IMG/VR virus record: IMGVR_UViG_3300034101_000837
Span: 1-20,487 of that record
DNA length: 20,487 nucleotides
Direction: 5' to 3' (one strand)
From: a virus
The position numbers and the translations under genes are program-made. Positions 1 through 6,995 of the stretch are shown here, in pieces (position 1 is the first letter of the stretch; the number at the start of each line of letters is the position of its first letter). The notes beneath the pieces were generated by a model, which did not search any database, was not told the DNA's origin, and saw only the letters and a program-made list of their open reading frames with translations.

Positions 1-2
1 CC

Positions 3-269
3 TCATTCGCTCCTCCGAGTGGTTCGTTCACGCCTTACGAGGATCTGACCGAAGCGCAAGTCTTGGGCTGGTGCTTCGCGAATGGCGTCGATAAGACGGC
101 GATTGAGGCGAACGTCTCGTTGCAAATCGAGAACCAGATCAACCCGCCGATCATCGCTCCGCCGCTGCCGTGGTTGCCGCCGGTGATGATCGTCCCGCCG
201 ATGTTGCCGCAGGTGGAGCCGGTTTTGGTTGCGGAGGAGGCTGCTGTCGTTGAAGCTCCGGTCGCCTAA
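3..269 (+). CDS. Virion-associated protein, 5' truncated, DUF7936-like with proline-rich tail
   Basis: The frame is open from the window edge to TAA at 267-269, so the N-terminus is missing. The visible part contains TPYEDLTEAQVLGW, then a helix ending NQINPPI, then a hydrophobic proline-rich stretch (PPLPWLPPV and PPMLP). The motif order 'TPY-DLTE-QVLGW ... I---Q--P' resembles a small domain of unknown function (DUF7936 type) that I recall from phage virion or fibre genes; this is recognition from memory. It sits just upstream of small lysis-type genes. A TTG at 63 would give only 68 residues and would cut the conserved motif, so I treat the gene as continuing off the left edge. Function unknown. 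Confidence 0.72.
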   Translation, partial: SFAPPSGSFTPYEDLTEAQVLGWCFANGVDKTAIEANVSLQIENQINPPIIAPPLPWLPPVMIVPPMLPQVEPVLVAEEAAVVEAPVA

Positions 270-270
270 T

Positions 271-423
271 ATGGAAATTACGCTCAAGCTCAACGAACAA
301 GAAGCCAACAACATCATTCAGCTTTTGGACATTGCTGTGAAAGCTGGCGGTCTCGCCAATGCTGCCGTCGCTTTGCCAATTGTTGAAAAGATCAAGCAAG
401 CTGCTCAACCTAAATCCGAGTAA
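271..423 (+). CDS. Small conserved phage protein, 50 aa
   Basis: ATG at 271 lies one base after the stop of the upstream gene. The product starts MEITLKLNEQEANNIIQLLD and continues with KAGGLANAAVALPIVEKIK. It is a short, helical, soluble-looking protein with no membrane segment. Similar proteins (NEQEAN-I--LLD-AVKAGGL) occur in many tailed phages near virion or lysis genes, with no assigned role that I know of. The reading frame continues upstream to 229, but that extension lies inside the preceding gene and is arginine-rich, so I reject it. The stop overlaps the start of the next gene (TAATG). Function unknown; the gene itself is well supported by packing and family resemblance. Confidence 0.75.
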   Translation: MEITLKLNEQEANNIIQLLDIAVKAGGLANAAVALPIVEKIKQAAQPKSE

Positions 424-593
424 TGCAAACCGATACCAACAGCAACAGTGGGGTTGGAATCTCTCTGGCTACCGCTGCCGCTGCTGGTGCGGTTTCTTTA
501 CTTCCGCAGCTAACACAGTGGTTCCAGCTTGGAGCCGCTGTGTTGGCTTTCATTGCTGCTGCTATCGGACTCTACAAAGCCATCAAGAAATGA
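423..593 (+). CDS. Holin-like small membrane protein
   Basis: ATG at 423 overlaps the preceding TAA by one base and the ORF ends at TGA 591-593, giving 56 residues. A short polar N-terminus (MQTDTNSNS) is followed by an Ala/Gly-rich hydrophobic stretch at about residues 11-28 and a second hydrophobic helix at about 38-55 (QLGAAVLAFIAAAIGLYKAI), ending in lysines. Size, one or two membrane spans and a basic tail fit small phage holins, which permeabilise the inner membrane at lysis. It sits directly before another small membrane protein and a lipoprotein, supporting a lysis cassette. The holin role is inferred from topology and context; the family is too divergent to name. Confidence 0.6.
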   Translation: MQTDTNSNSGVGISLATAAAAGAVSLLPQLTQWFQLGAAVLAFIAAAIGLYKAIKK

Positions 594-775
594 AGAATAC
601 CAAGACTACGATCGCCGGTATCGGTGCCATTCTCGTCGCCGTTGGCGGTGCGCTGAAGGCTCTCTTTGACGGCGATGCGACCACTAATCTCGACGTTGCT
701 GCGACGATTGCCGCAATTACCGCTGGGATCGGTTTGATCGCCGCAAAGGATGCGGACAAAAAGAAGCCCGAGTGA
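590..775 (+). CDS. Second holin-like small membrane protein
   Basis: ATG at 590 overlaps the stop of the preceding gene by 4 bases (ATGA), giving 61 residues. After a short basic start (MKNTKTT) comes a hydrophobic segment (IAGIGAILVAVGGALKALF, about 8-26), a polar turn (DGDATTNLD), a second hydrophobic segment (VAATIAAITAGIGLIAA, about 36-52) and a charged tail (KDADKKKPE). A two-helix hairpin with a charged C-terminus matches class II-type holins or antiholins. Adjacent holin-like pairs are common in phages, where one partner times lysis. Which of the two is holin and which antiholin cannot be told. An upstream extension of this frame to 359 runs through two other genes and is rejected. Confidence 0.6.
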   Translation: MKNTKTTIAGIGAILVAVGGALKALFDGDATTNLDVAATIAAITAGIGLIAAKDADKKKPE

Positions 776-915
776 ACGTCATCGAGCAGATCATCACCGC
801 TTTGCTAAAGTGGCTGACTGGTCTGGCTAAAACACCACCAACCGCCGAAGATGCAAAACCAGACAAAGAGCTTAAGCAAAAGCTTCTGGATCGCATTGAT
901 CGCGCTGGTAAGTAG
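772..915 (+). CDS. Small amphipathic protein of lysis-like cassette, 47 aa
   Basis: GTG at 772 overlaps the upstream stop by 4 bases (GTGA) and the frame runs to TAG at 913-915. The product begins with a hydrophobic or amphipathic helix (VNVIEQIITALLKWLTGLAK), then a Pro/Thr linker, then a charged helix (DKELKQKLLDRIDRAGK). It overlaps the following lipoprotein gene out of frame by 65 bases. That arrangement recalls Rz/Rz1 (inner-membrane spanin with a nested lipoprotein spanin), but this protein is very short for an i-spanin and its helix is only weakly hydrophobic. Evidence is tight coupling and clean codons; no homology recognised. Function unknown, possibly envelope-associated. Confidence 0.5.
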   Translation: MNVIEQIITALLKWLTGLAKTPPTAEDAKPDKELKQKLLDRIDRAGK

Positions 916-1081
916 CTGCGGCTGTGGGACTCGCGTTGTCTACGTCCCCCATGGTGAGCCGGTGAGGCTCGCTGAGGACGTTAAGGCTAAGGTTTGGGTC
1001 AAAGGTGCTGACGGTGTTTCTGTGCGCTCTACGGGTCGCATAACGCTGTCAGAAGGTTGGTACGCATTGCCGAAGGAATAG
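851..1081 (+). CDS. Small phage lipoprotein, possibly o-spanin-like
   Basis: ATG at 851 gives 76 residues. A basic N-region (KSLSKS) is followed by a hydrophobic core (FWIALIALV) and a lipobox VSSC with Cys at about residue 23, so signal peptidase II processing and lipid anchoring are predicted. The mature part contains VVYVPHGEPVRLAEDVKAKV and ends SEGWYALPKE, a compact beta-type domain resembling small lipoproteins I recall from other phages. The start lies inside the preceding 47-aa gene in another frame, as in nested spanin pairs. A true o-spanin is usually proline-rich, which this is not. Lipoprotein status is well supported; the lysis role is inferred from neighbours. Confidence 0.75.
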   Translation: MQNQTKSLSKSFWIALIALVSSCGCGTRVVYVPHGEPVRLAEDVKAKVWVKGADGVSVRSTGRITLSEGWYALPKE

Positions 1082-1082
1082 T

Positions 1083-1583
1083 ATGTCGCAACAAGTCATC
1101 AACGTTGGGTCAACCGCAAACGACAACAACGGAGATACGCTCCGTGGGTCGTGGATCAAAGCCAATTCGAACTTTGATGAGATCTATGCCGCGCTGCCGC
1201 TAGCCGCTCCATCAACGTGGGTTCCTACGCTGATTGATTCCGGTGGTGGTAGAACGTTTAACTTCACCGTCAACACGGCTCGACGAACGGCTGTCGGTTT
1301 TGTTGAGACATTTACTGTTGATCTGACCATCAACTCAGTGAGTGGTTCTGCGACCGGAAACCTGCGGTTGGGTCTTCCTGATGCTGCGACCTACGACGCT
1401 GCTGTGTCCATCTGGTTGGACAATGCGACGACTCAAGCCAAGACTTCTGTGATTGGTAAGGTTGTCGGTGGTACTTCCTACTGTGAGTTGAGCCATTACG
1501 AGACTGGTGACATCACAAGTCTTGCAAGCCAACTCCAAGCCACTTCCCGAATCTTGGTCTCCGGTGTCTACTTTAAAGCGTGA
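1083..1583 (+). CDS. Tail-fibre-type virion protein with NVGSTANDNNGDTLR N-terminal motif
   Basis: ATG at 1083 follows an AAGGA-type ribosome binding site (aaggaatag). The N-terminus VINVGSTANDNNGDTLRGSW then IKANSNFDEIY is a recurrent phage structural motif (GT--NDGTGDTLR-A--K-N-NF-E-Y) seen at the start of fibre, neck or baseplate proteins, where it probably mediates attachment to the particle. The remaining ~120 residues are Thr/Ser/Gly-rich and beta-prone, with no enzymatic motif. It bridges the lysis-like genes and the head-tail connector genes. Likely a fibre, collar or decoration component; the exact position on the virion cannot be told. Its stop overlaps the next gene's GTG by 4 bases. 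Confidence 0.7.
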   Translation: MSQQVINVGSTANDNNGDTLRGSWIKANSNFDEIYAALPLAAPSTWVPTLIDSGGGRTFNFTVNTARRTAVGFVETFTVDLTINSVSGSATGNLRLGLPDAATYDAAVSIWLDNATTQAKTSVIGKVVGGTSYCELSHYETGDITSLASQLQATSRILVSGVYFKA

Positions 1584-2035
1584 ACCTGATTGCAACCAGT
1601 CTCCAGTTGGGGATGACGGTCCTTCAAGGAGCGATGGGAAATCCATCGTTTCTCTGGCAGGGAGTGCTGGTGCGTTGCCTTCCTGCTGCGATTACTGATG
1701 CAAACTCGGTCATTGCCGGTGGTTTCCAAGATAACGTTCAAGCGCGGATCTTGGTTAAGTTCAGCGACTGGCGGTTGGCTGACTCGACTCTTGTAACCGT
1801 TGACGCTTCGGTCTGGTCTTGTGACGTTGGTTTCACCGCTGACCGTCTCTTGCAAGAGTCTGGAAGCTTGCTGCTGCAAGAAAACACTGACCGCTTGCTT
1901 CTTACTTTCGGGAAAATGATTCCGGTTGTGGGTCGTCTTGTGACCTACGATGGAAGACAAATGCGGATCATGTCGGCTAAGAGAGACGGCTCCGGTGCTT
2001 ACTACGCTCTTGAGCTTGGAGCTAAAACCAAATGA
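1580..2035 (+). CDS. Putative head-closure / head-tail connector protein
   Basis: GTG at 1580 overlaps the upstream TGA (GTGA). The 151-residue product is hydrophobic-rich but soluble. It contains a Leu/Gln repeat (LLQESGSLLLQENTDRLLL, about residues 89-107) and a C-terminal beta stretch (GRLVTYDGRQMRIMSAKRD) that resembles the end of phage head-tail joining proteins. It is followed by a neck candidate, a tail-terminator candidate and the tail tube, the usual order of siphovirus connector genes. The LLQE repeat is also seen in other phage structural proteins. The function is assigned mainly from position, so the call is tentative. Confidence 0.5.
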   Translation: MNLIATSLQLGMTVLQGAMGNPSFLWQGVLVRCLPAAITDANSVIAGGFQDNVQARILVKFSDWRLADSTLVTVDASVWSCDVGFTADRLLQESGSLLLQENTDRLLLTFGKMIPVVGRLVTYDGRQMRIMSAKRDGSGAYYALELGAKTK

Positions 2036-2817
2036 CTCCACTTATTGTTGTTGATGTCAGCCGGTTTTCTGAAGCTTGGAAGCAATATCTTCGGCTTACC
2101 AGCCGCGCATTGCCAGAAGTCATCAATGCTCGCACGTTCTACATGATGTTGCGGATGTATTGCTTGCTTCCGCCAAAGTCCCCCCAATCAGCAAGAAACA
2201 AAGTATTGGATTATTTGGACAGGTATGTTCTAAAGCTCCGCAAAAAAAGCAGAAAAAGCGGCAAATATCTTGGAAGAAACAGAGCTTTGCGAGTGGTACA
2301 CTTGATTGCTCAAGCAAGAAACGCAAAAGAAGGAAAAGAGGGATTGTATGGTCCTACGATGCGTAAAGCTGCTGGCAAGCTTCGTCGTCGCGCTGCTGGT
2401 TCAGTTGGTTACCTCAAATCTGCGGTGACAAAAGCGATCAAGAAACTGTCTCCGTCGTTTCAGCAATTTGGTGGAACAAGACGATTTGCAAAAGGTTCTG
2501 CTGGTGTTCGTGCTGTGGCTGGAAATCAAGCTTTGATTAATCTGGCAAATGAGTATGGATTGCCGCAGGAAAACGTTTCAATGCATCGCGGGTCTTCCGC
2601 TTATGCTTATTGGGCAAAAGCTGGATTCAATCCATACACTCATGTTAGATTGAATATTGGCGTTGCAGATAACCAGACTGGCCGTGTAAACGCGATCTAC
2701 GCGAAAGCAATGCAACAAGCCTATAACGACGAAGCCCGTGAGCTTGAAGACCATATCCGCGCAAAGCTTCAAGAAGCCGCTGTGCCTCTTGAGAAATATG
2801 GAGTTACTGTTCAATGA
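2032..2817 (+). CDS. Putative neck / minor virion protein
   Basis: ATG at 2032 overlaps the previous stop by 4 bases; 261 residues. The N-terminal ~60 residues are helical with FYMMLRMYCLLPPKSP. A strongly basic region follows (KLRKKSRKSGKYLGRNR, about 69-85), then more Lys/Arg-rich helices, and an acidic C-terminal helix (DEARELEDHIRAKLQEAA). Basic helical proteins between head-closure and tail-terminator genes are often HK97 gp10-like neck or tail-completion proteins, but this one is longer and no signature is certain. A+T content is visibly higher at 2180-2350 than in neighbouring genes. Structural role inferred from position; a DNA- or scaffold-binding role is possible. Confidence 0.5.
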   Translation: MTPLIVVDVSRFSEAWKQYLRLTSRALPEVINARTFYMMLRMYCLLPPKSPQSARNKVLDYLDRYVLKLRKKSRKSGKYLGRNRALRVVHLIAQARNAKEGKEGLYGPTMRKAAGKLRRRAAGSVGYLKSAVTKAIKKLSPSFQQFGGTRRFAKGSAGVRAVAGNQALINLANEYGLPQENVSMHRGSSAYAYWAKAGFNPYTHVRLNIGVADNQTGRVNAIYAKAMQQAYNDEARELEDHIRAKLQEAAVPLEKYGVTVQ

Positions 2818-3296
2818 ATGGCGTTGCTCTCAGAACTGAACGCGCTTTAGTCGATTGGCTATCTGCTCAAGACTGGTCTGCGTCTCCGCTTGGAACCCCA
2901 ACCTGTTTGACGAGCTACGGTCATGGAGCGTTTGCAGATCCAGACTTGGAAGACCAAATGCCGGACTTCCCGCGCATCGTTGTGCGCTCATCGACTGCGG
3001 TTCCGGTTCATCCTATTGACCGGACTTGTGAAGTGGATGTAACCGCTACGCTTCAGCTTTCCGCTGACGATACTCCCGAGTACAACGTTCTTGCGACCGT
3101 TGCAGCGTTTGAAGACATCCTGCAACCGCTATTCGTTGACGACAACATTTCAGAATTGAACGTTGGAGATTCCGATCCGTCTGGCGGATTTACCGCATTC
3201 TTTGCTACCCCAACAGACTTTGGAGTGAATGACACTAGCGAAAGAGCTAGAACTTTCTCGCGTTCAATGCGAATCTTTGCAGCAGCAAACTCATAA
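2814..3296 (+). CDS. Putative tail terminator (tail completion) protein
   Basis: ATG at 2814 overlaps the upstream stop by 4 bases; 160 residues. The N-terminus is a helix (TERALVDWLSAQDW), followed by a mid-section with FPRIVVRSST, and alternating beta strands (CEVDVTATLQLSAD) and a helix (VAAFEDILQPLF). This alpha-beta layout, with an early helix, a 'P-I-V' strand and a D-E-V strand, matches tail-terminator or completion proteins that cap the tail tube and join it to the head. It lies immediately before the tail-tube candidate, as expected. No catalytic motif. Confidence rests on fold-like pattern plus gene order. Confidence 0.55.
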   Translation: MNGVALRTERALVDWLSAQDWSASPLGTPTCLTSYGHGAFADPDLEDQMPDFPRIVVRSSTAVPVHPIDRTCEVDVTATLQLSADDTPEYNVLATVAAFEDILQPLFVDDNISELNVGDSDPSGGFTAFFATPTDFGVNDTSERARTFSRSMRIFAAANS

Positions 3297-3308
3297 CACA
3301 ACAACAAC

Positions 3309-3776
3309 ATGGCACTTTCAAAAGGTCTAGCACTAGTCTACGGAGCAAAGGGAACGATTCAGCTTTATACGGTTGGAGTCTCAAATGCTCTTACTGCGCT
3401 AACGAGCGGAACAATTACTACAATTGAGAGCTACGACGCGACCCACGAAGCAGACGTTGAGCAGATCAAGAACTCTGCCGGTGAGGTTGTCGCTCAAGTC
3501 TCGGCTAACGAGCGGATTTCGCTGAATGTTACTTTCATTCCAAGTGCTGCTGATTTCACTCAAGCCAAGCTTGCTGCCGGTCTTCCCAAAGTGAATGGTT
3601 ATGCAGCTATTGCTGGAAGCGATGGCGTGGCCGTTGGTGGTGTTTCCATTGATGGTGATTACGTTTATTCCGGTGGTGGAAGCGTCAAATTCACAAGCAG
3701 CGGAAAAGCTATGGTTACCATCACTGTGACCAAGTATCCGTCTCTTGCTGGTACTGCCGCTGTCTTCACGTTGTAA
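3309..3776 (+). CDS. Major tail tube protein candidate
   Basis: ATG at 3309 is preceded by an A/C-rich leader (aacacaacaacaac) with no Shine-Dalgarno sequence. The 155-residue product is rich in Gly, Ala, Ser, Thr and Val, with alternating strands. The segment TIESYDATHEADVEQIKNSA followed by GEVVAQV and ERISLNVTFIPSA resembles tail-tube subunits, which polymerise into hexameric rings along the tape measure. Its position between terminator and chaperone/tape-measure genes supports this. It has its own non-overlapping leader, unlike the coupled genes before it, which fits a highly expressed protein. The call is family-level. Confidence 0.62.
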   Translation: MALSKGLALVYGAKGTIQLYTVGVSNALTALTSGTITTIESYDATHEADVEQIKNSAGEVVAQVSANERISLNVTFIPSAADFTQAKLAAGLPKVNGYAAIAGSDGVAVGGVSIDGDYVYSGGGSVKFTSSGKAMVTITVTKYPSLAGTAAVFTL

Positions 3777-3778
3777 TT

Positions 3779-4330
3779 GTGGCAGATCTTGCAAAGATAC
3801 TCGCAGAGACCGGACCTCAAGCACCAATTGTGCTTGGGGTTCGACTCGTTCCATACACAGTGGGCCATGCAATAGTGCTGCAACGGTTGGGTTCCCCATT
3901 TGTCATGGGTGGCGAGATTCAACCAGAAAACTTGGTGGAGGCTGTGACCGTTTGCTCACAGTCTCCACTTGAGTCCATTCGATCCATCAAGTCTCGTTGG
4001 AGCGGGTTGATGCTGTGGCTGTGGGGTAAGCGCATTGAGCGGATGAATGTTCTTGCCGAATGCGACAAGTTTCAGCTTTGGCTTAAAGAACAGTCAACCG
4101 CTCCCGAAGTGCTGATGGAAAGCGGTAGCAAGTCAAAGCGTCCGGCAATGCCATGGCCCGAACGGGTTCTTGTTGGATGTCTCAATATTGGGATTGCTCC
4201 TGACGATGCGATCCAGATGCCTCTTGGTGATGCAGAAAGGCTCATTCTAGCGCACGCAGAGATGATGGGTCACGTTCAGTTGTGGGACGATCAAAGCGAA
4301 GCAATCTGGCAGAGCCAACAATCCAATTGA
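3779..4330 (+). CDS. Putative tail assembly chaperone
   Basis: GTG at 3779 lies 2 bases after the tail-tube stop; 183 residues. The product is alpha-helical, with PYTVGHAIVLQRLGSPFVMG near the N-terminus and a C-terminal region ending MGHVQLWDDQSEAIWQSQQ. A helical protein between tail tube and tape measure is normally the tail assembly chaperone that coats the tape measure before tube polymerisation. In lambda-type phages this gene has a programmed-frameshift extension. Here the gene stops one base before the tape-measure ATG and I see no overlapping extension frame or convincing slippery site. Role inferred from location and helical character. Confidence 0.5.
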   Translation: MADLAKILAETGPQAPIVLGVRLVPYTVGHAIVLQRLGSPFVMGGEIQPENLVEAVTVCSQSPLESIRSIKSRWSGLMLWLWGKRIERMNVLAECDKFQLWLKEQSTAPEVLMESGSKSKRPAMPWPERVLVGCLNIGIAPDDAIQMPLGDAERLILAHAEMMGHVQLWDDQSEAIWQSQQSN

Positions 4331-4331
4331 T

Positions 4332-5402
4332 ATGGGAATACTTTCGATGCTGTTCAAGATTGGCGTTGATGCCACCAAGTTTGAGATGGATCTCAAACGG
4401 GTTCAAAGTCTTGGCGAGAAGTTTGGTAATAGCTTCAAATCAGCGGTTACGAGCAAACTTGGGCAAGCATTGACAGTTGGAGCCGTTGTCGGTTTTGCCA
4501 AAAGCGTAATGGATGCGGCTGATAGGATCAAAGACTTGTCAGATCAGTTAAACATTACGACAAACGATGTCCAGCGATTGCAGATTTTGTCTGGCGAAAC
4601 AGGGATCAAGTTTGAGCAGTTTGCGTCCATTCTTGAGAAGACGGCAGAGGCAAGAATTAAAGCAACAAGCGGAGATGAAGCTCAGATTCAAAGCATGAAA
4701 GCTCTTGGTGTTTCGATGTCTGATCTTACAAATGATCAGATTTCAAACATTCAATTGAGCATCAAGCTTGCAAGTGCCTACAAAGACTCTGGTCAGTCTG
4801 CTCAAGCAACAACAGCAATAACTGATTTATACGGAACAAAACTAAGGGCTGCTGCTGCTGCGTTGGCTGATTATGAAAGCACAGCAAACAGAGACTTTAT
4901 CTCTGAAAAGACGATAGCAGACCTCTCAAAGAGCAATGACTTGTTAGATGAGCAGTATCGCAGATTGAAAGCAATAAGCTCACCCACAATTGCTGCTGGA
5001 TTGAAGGTAACCGCTGACGCTTTGGAAAACCTGTTGTCTGGAGTAAATTCCAATGCGTTGGATCAATACGCAGCAGTTGCGTCTGGACAGGTGAATCCAA
5101 CAAAAGGAACGTTTATGCAATCGGCATTAGCGTTTAGCAAAAGCTCTTTAGCATCAAAGTTTGCAAACACGCTTAACGATACAACAAACAATCCGCCTCC
5201 GATTTCAGAGCCTAAATTTGAGCGTGTTAAGGGGGACAAATTCTCTTTTGGCGGACCTCAAGACTCTCTTTCTCGCATTGGTGGATTCACTGGCTTTCAA
5301 TCGTCTCAAGACACTGCAATCAGAAATGCAATTGAGCAGACGCTTCAGTTGAAGCTAATCGTTAAGAACACGGACAAGACTGCCAACAACACGCGAGACT
5401 GA
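4332..5402 (+). CDS. Short tail tape-measure protein candidate
   Basis: ATG at 4332 lies one base after the previous stop (TGATATG); 356 residues. The N-terminus reads FKIGVDATKFEMDLKRVQSL, the typical tape-measure opening (a short strand with a 'D-s-F---l' helix), then a hydrophobic helix (ALTVGAVVGFAKSVMDAADR) and a long helical region (DLSDQLNITTNDVQRLQILS). The middle is rich in Ala, Ser, Gln and Lys, as expected for an extended helical rod. Typical siphovirus tape measures are two to four times longer. If length sets tail length at about 1.5 angstrom per residue, the tail would be roughly 50 nm. No peptidase or lysozyme domain is visible. Confidence 0.68.
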   Translation: MGILSMLFKIGVDATKFEMDLKRVQSLGEKFGNSFKSAVTSKLGQALTVGAVVGFAKSVMDAADRIKDLSDQLNITTNDVQRLQILSGETGIKFEQFASILEKTAEARIKATSGDEAQIQSMKALGVSMSDLTNDQISNIQLSIKLASAYKDSGQSAQATTAITDLYGTKLRAAAAALADYESTANRDFISEKTIADLSKSNDLLDEQYRRLKAISSPTIAAGLKVTADALENLLSGVNSNALDQYAAVASGQVNPTKGTFMQSALAFSKSSLASKFANTLNDTTNNPPPISEPKFERVKGDKFSFGGPQDSLSRIGGFTGFQSSQDTAIRNAIEQTLQLKLIVKNTDKTANNTRD

Positions 5403-5403
5403 T

Positions 5404-6231
5404 ATGGCAACGATCAAAACGAGCGACATAGATCTTTCTGCGGTATCATCTGGATACATTGAGATATCCCGCGAGTACAACAACGGAGATGGCACTGGTC
5501 GTTTCATTACCTACAAGTATCGCGGGAGCAAAGACGCTTTGCGGCTTGCGTCTGTTAATTGGGTTGCTGCTGGTGGCAAATATCAAATCACTGAAGACGG
5601 TCCTTATTCGACTGCAACTGTAACGTTTTCAGGGGTTAACTTTAACCCTAACAGCCCAACCGCTCAGGGTCCATTAGACGAAGACGATCCGGCTCAGCGG
5701 TATGAGTTCCGCACAGAATACGTTGATGCATCGTTGTTTGAGCTTCCCGCCGTCCGCGCTGAAGCCAAAAAGAATCTTGATACTGAGTTGTACTTTGCAG
5801 CAGTGAAGCAAGCTGGAGACGATCCAAAGAACAACAAGTTGCCGCTGCTTGAAACTCAATTCCCGCTGGCTCACAAGTTGGTCAGGAGATTGGCTAGAGG
5901 TCAAAGCAGCTTCCAGACTTCCAGAGTGTCCCTAACTCGGATCTCTACTTACTCGGCTCGCAACGGTCTTCCTGCCACTCCTCCGATCATCTCGGCAATC
6001 TACGATTCAATCACGCTCGCAAACCGGAATGGCTTTCCGCAAGTTGTGCGTAACGTGATGCCGCAAGCACCGCTGGACCCGTTGCTGACTCCAGATGAAA
6101 CCGCTTGGGCTTGGTTGAAAACCAACGATTCAACCAGCTTGATGATTAAGACCAACCAAGTCGAAAGAAACGAGACTTGGACCTTTGCAGCGTGGGATCT
6201 TTTCGCGTATCCATACAACCCAGCATTCTAA
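5404..6231 (+). CDS. Putative distal tail / tail-tip protein
   Basis: ATG at 5404 lies one base after the tape-measure stop (TGATATGG); 275 residues. The first ~95 residues are beta-rich (YIEISREYNNGDGTGRFITY, then KYQITEDGPYSTATVTFSGV). The middle is helical (RAEAKKNLDTELYFAAVKQA), and a Trp-rich C-terminus (WAWLKTNDS, TWTFAAWDLFAYPYNP) ends the protein. Position directly after the tape measure suggests a distal-tail or tail-tip component. I do not recognise a named family and see no enzyme motif. An alternative is a baseplate-associated adaptor for the large protein at 7211. Confidence 0.5.
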   Translation: MATIKTSDIDLSAVSSGYIEISREYNNGDGTGRFITYKYRGSKDALRLASVNWVAAGGKYQITEDGPYSTATVTFSGVNFNPNSPTAQGPLDEDDPAQRYEFRTEYVDASLFELPAVRAEAKKNLDTELYFAAVKQAGDDPKNNKLPLLETQFPLAHKLVRRLARGQSSFQTSRVSLTRISTYSARNGLPATPPIISAIYDSITLANRNGFPQVVRNVMPQAPLDPLLTPDETAWAWLKTNDSTSLMIKTNQVERNETWTFAAWDLFAYPYNPAF

Positions 6232-6243
6232 CACTTACACACT

Positions 6244-6618
6244 ATGGCAGACGAAATTCAGATGACGGCTCGCTTGTACGCTTCCAAAAACGGTGCGTAT
6301 CTTCCGAGTGTTACCTACACCAAGAGCGCAACGATGGTTGGAGTCGATATGGGTTCTCAGACCCAATTGATCGGAACCAGTTCGTCTGAGACGCTTGATG
6401 TTCCTGTCGATGTATCGACTCCTTACAAGCTGTTGATCTCCAATCTGGATACCACAAACTACGTTGAACTTTCGTTTACGAGCGGTTTTGCTGCTGGTGC
6501 TGGAACAATGCGGCTCCCTGCTGGTGAGACGATGTTGATTCCGTACATCAACACAAATCTCTACCTGATTGCTAACACCTCCTCTGTTACAATTCAAGCG
6601 ACCTTCTGCGAGATCTAA
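6244..6618 (+). CDS. Beta-rich virion accessory protein, copy 1 of a tandem pair
   Basis: ATG at 6244 follows a leader without a Shine-Dalgarno site (aacacttacacact). The 124-residue product opens MADEIQMTARLYASKNGA and contains MGSQTQLIG, PYKLLISNLDTTNYVEL and PAGETMLIP, ending TFCEI. Alternating hydrophobic strands with 'NLD--NYV' and 'PAGE' turns suggest a small all-beta particle protein, as in decoration or tail accessory subunits. The next gene is about 45% identical by hand alignment, so the two arose by tandem duplication. No catalytic residues. Structural role inferred from position between tail-tip and fibre genes. Confidence 0.6.
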   Translation: MADEIQMTARLYASKNGAYLPSVTYTKSATMVGVDMGSQTQLIGTSSSETLDVPVDVSTPYKLLISNLDTTNYVELSFTSGFAAGAGTMRLPAGETMLIPYINTNLYLIANTSSVTIQATFCEI

Positions 6619-6629
6619 CCGTTTGACCT

Positions 6630-6995
6630 ATGGCAAACGAAATTGAAATGTCAGCGCGGTTGTATGCGGCCAAGAATGGCGCATCAATCAATTCCCAAAC
6701 GTTTACCGCTACGGCAAACATGACCGGAACCGACATGGGTCAAAACACCCAAGACATCGGTTCTGGTTCTGACGAATTGCTTGAGATTGCTGCGGATCTT
6801 TCGCTTCCGTACAAAGTGTTGATCAAGAACATGGACCTTCAAAATGCGGTCTATGTTGGTGTTTCGATTCCATACCAGTTCCAGATTCCTGCTGGTGAGT
6901 TCATGTTGATTCCGCGAGTGGATGCTAATCTGTATCTGCGAGCAGTTATCAGCGGATCTGTGGTTAAGGTGTTCGCTCAATACTGTGAGATCTAA
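6630..6995 (+). CDS. Beta-rich virion accessory protein, copy 2 of a tandem pair
   Basis: ATG at 6630 lies 11 bases after copy 1; 121 residues. It keeps the framework of copy 1: MANEIEMSARLYAAKNGA, TDMGQNTQDIG, LPYKVLIKNMDLQNAVYV, PAGEFMLIP, NLYL and the final CEI. A three-residue deletion falls in the loop after 'YVG', and most substitutions lie between framework segments. Such pairs may form hetero-oligomers or bind different partners. Its stop TAA overlaps the ATG of the next gene by one base. Function unknown beyond a probable structural role. Confidence 0.6.
   Translation: MANEIEMSARLYAAKNGASINSQTFTATANMTGTDMGQNTQDIGSGSDELLEIAADLSLPYKVLIKNMDLQNAVYVGVSIPYQFQIPAGEFMLIPRVDANLYLRAVISGSVVKVFAQYCEI

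Noticed and set aside
1568-2041. 157-codon open frame on the minus strand
   Set aside because: It lies entirely opposite the head-closure candidate, has no start context, and its protein is low-quality (Ser/Arg/His-rich with no fold pattern). All neighbouring genes read on +.
3399-3899. 166-codon open frame on the minus strand
   Set aside because: It is opposite the tail-tube and chaperone genes and spans their junction; the composition is typical of antisense shadows.
4282-4473. Open frame spanning the chaperone/tape-measure junction, considered as a frameshifted chaperone extension
   Set aside because: No slippery heptamer precedes it, and the encoded residues do not resemble a tail-chaperone C-terminal domain; the tape-measure frame explains the downstream part.
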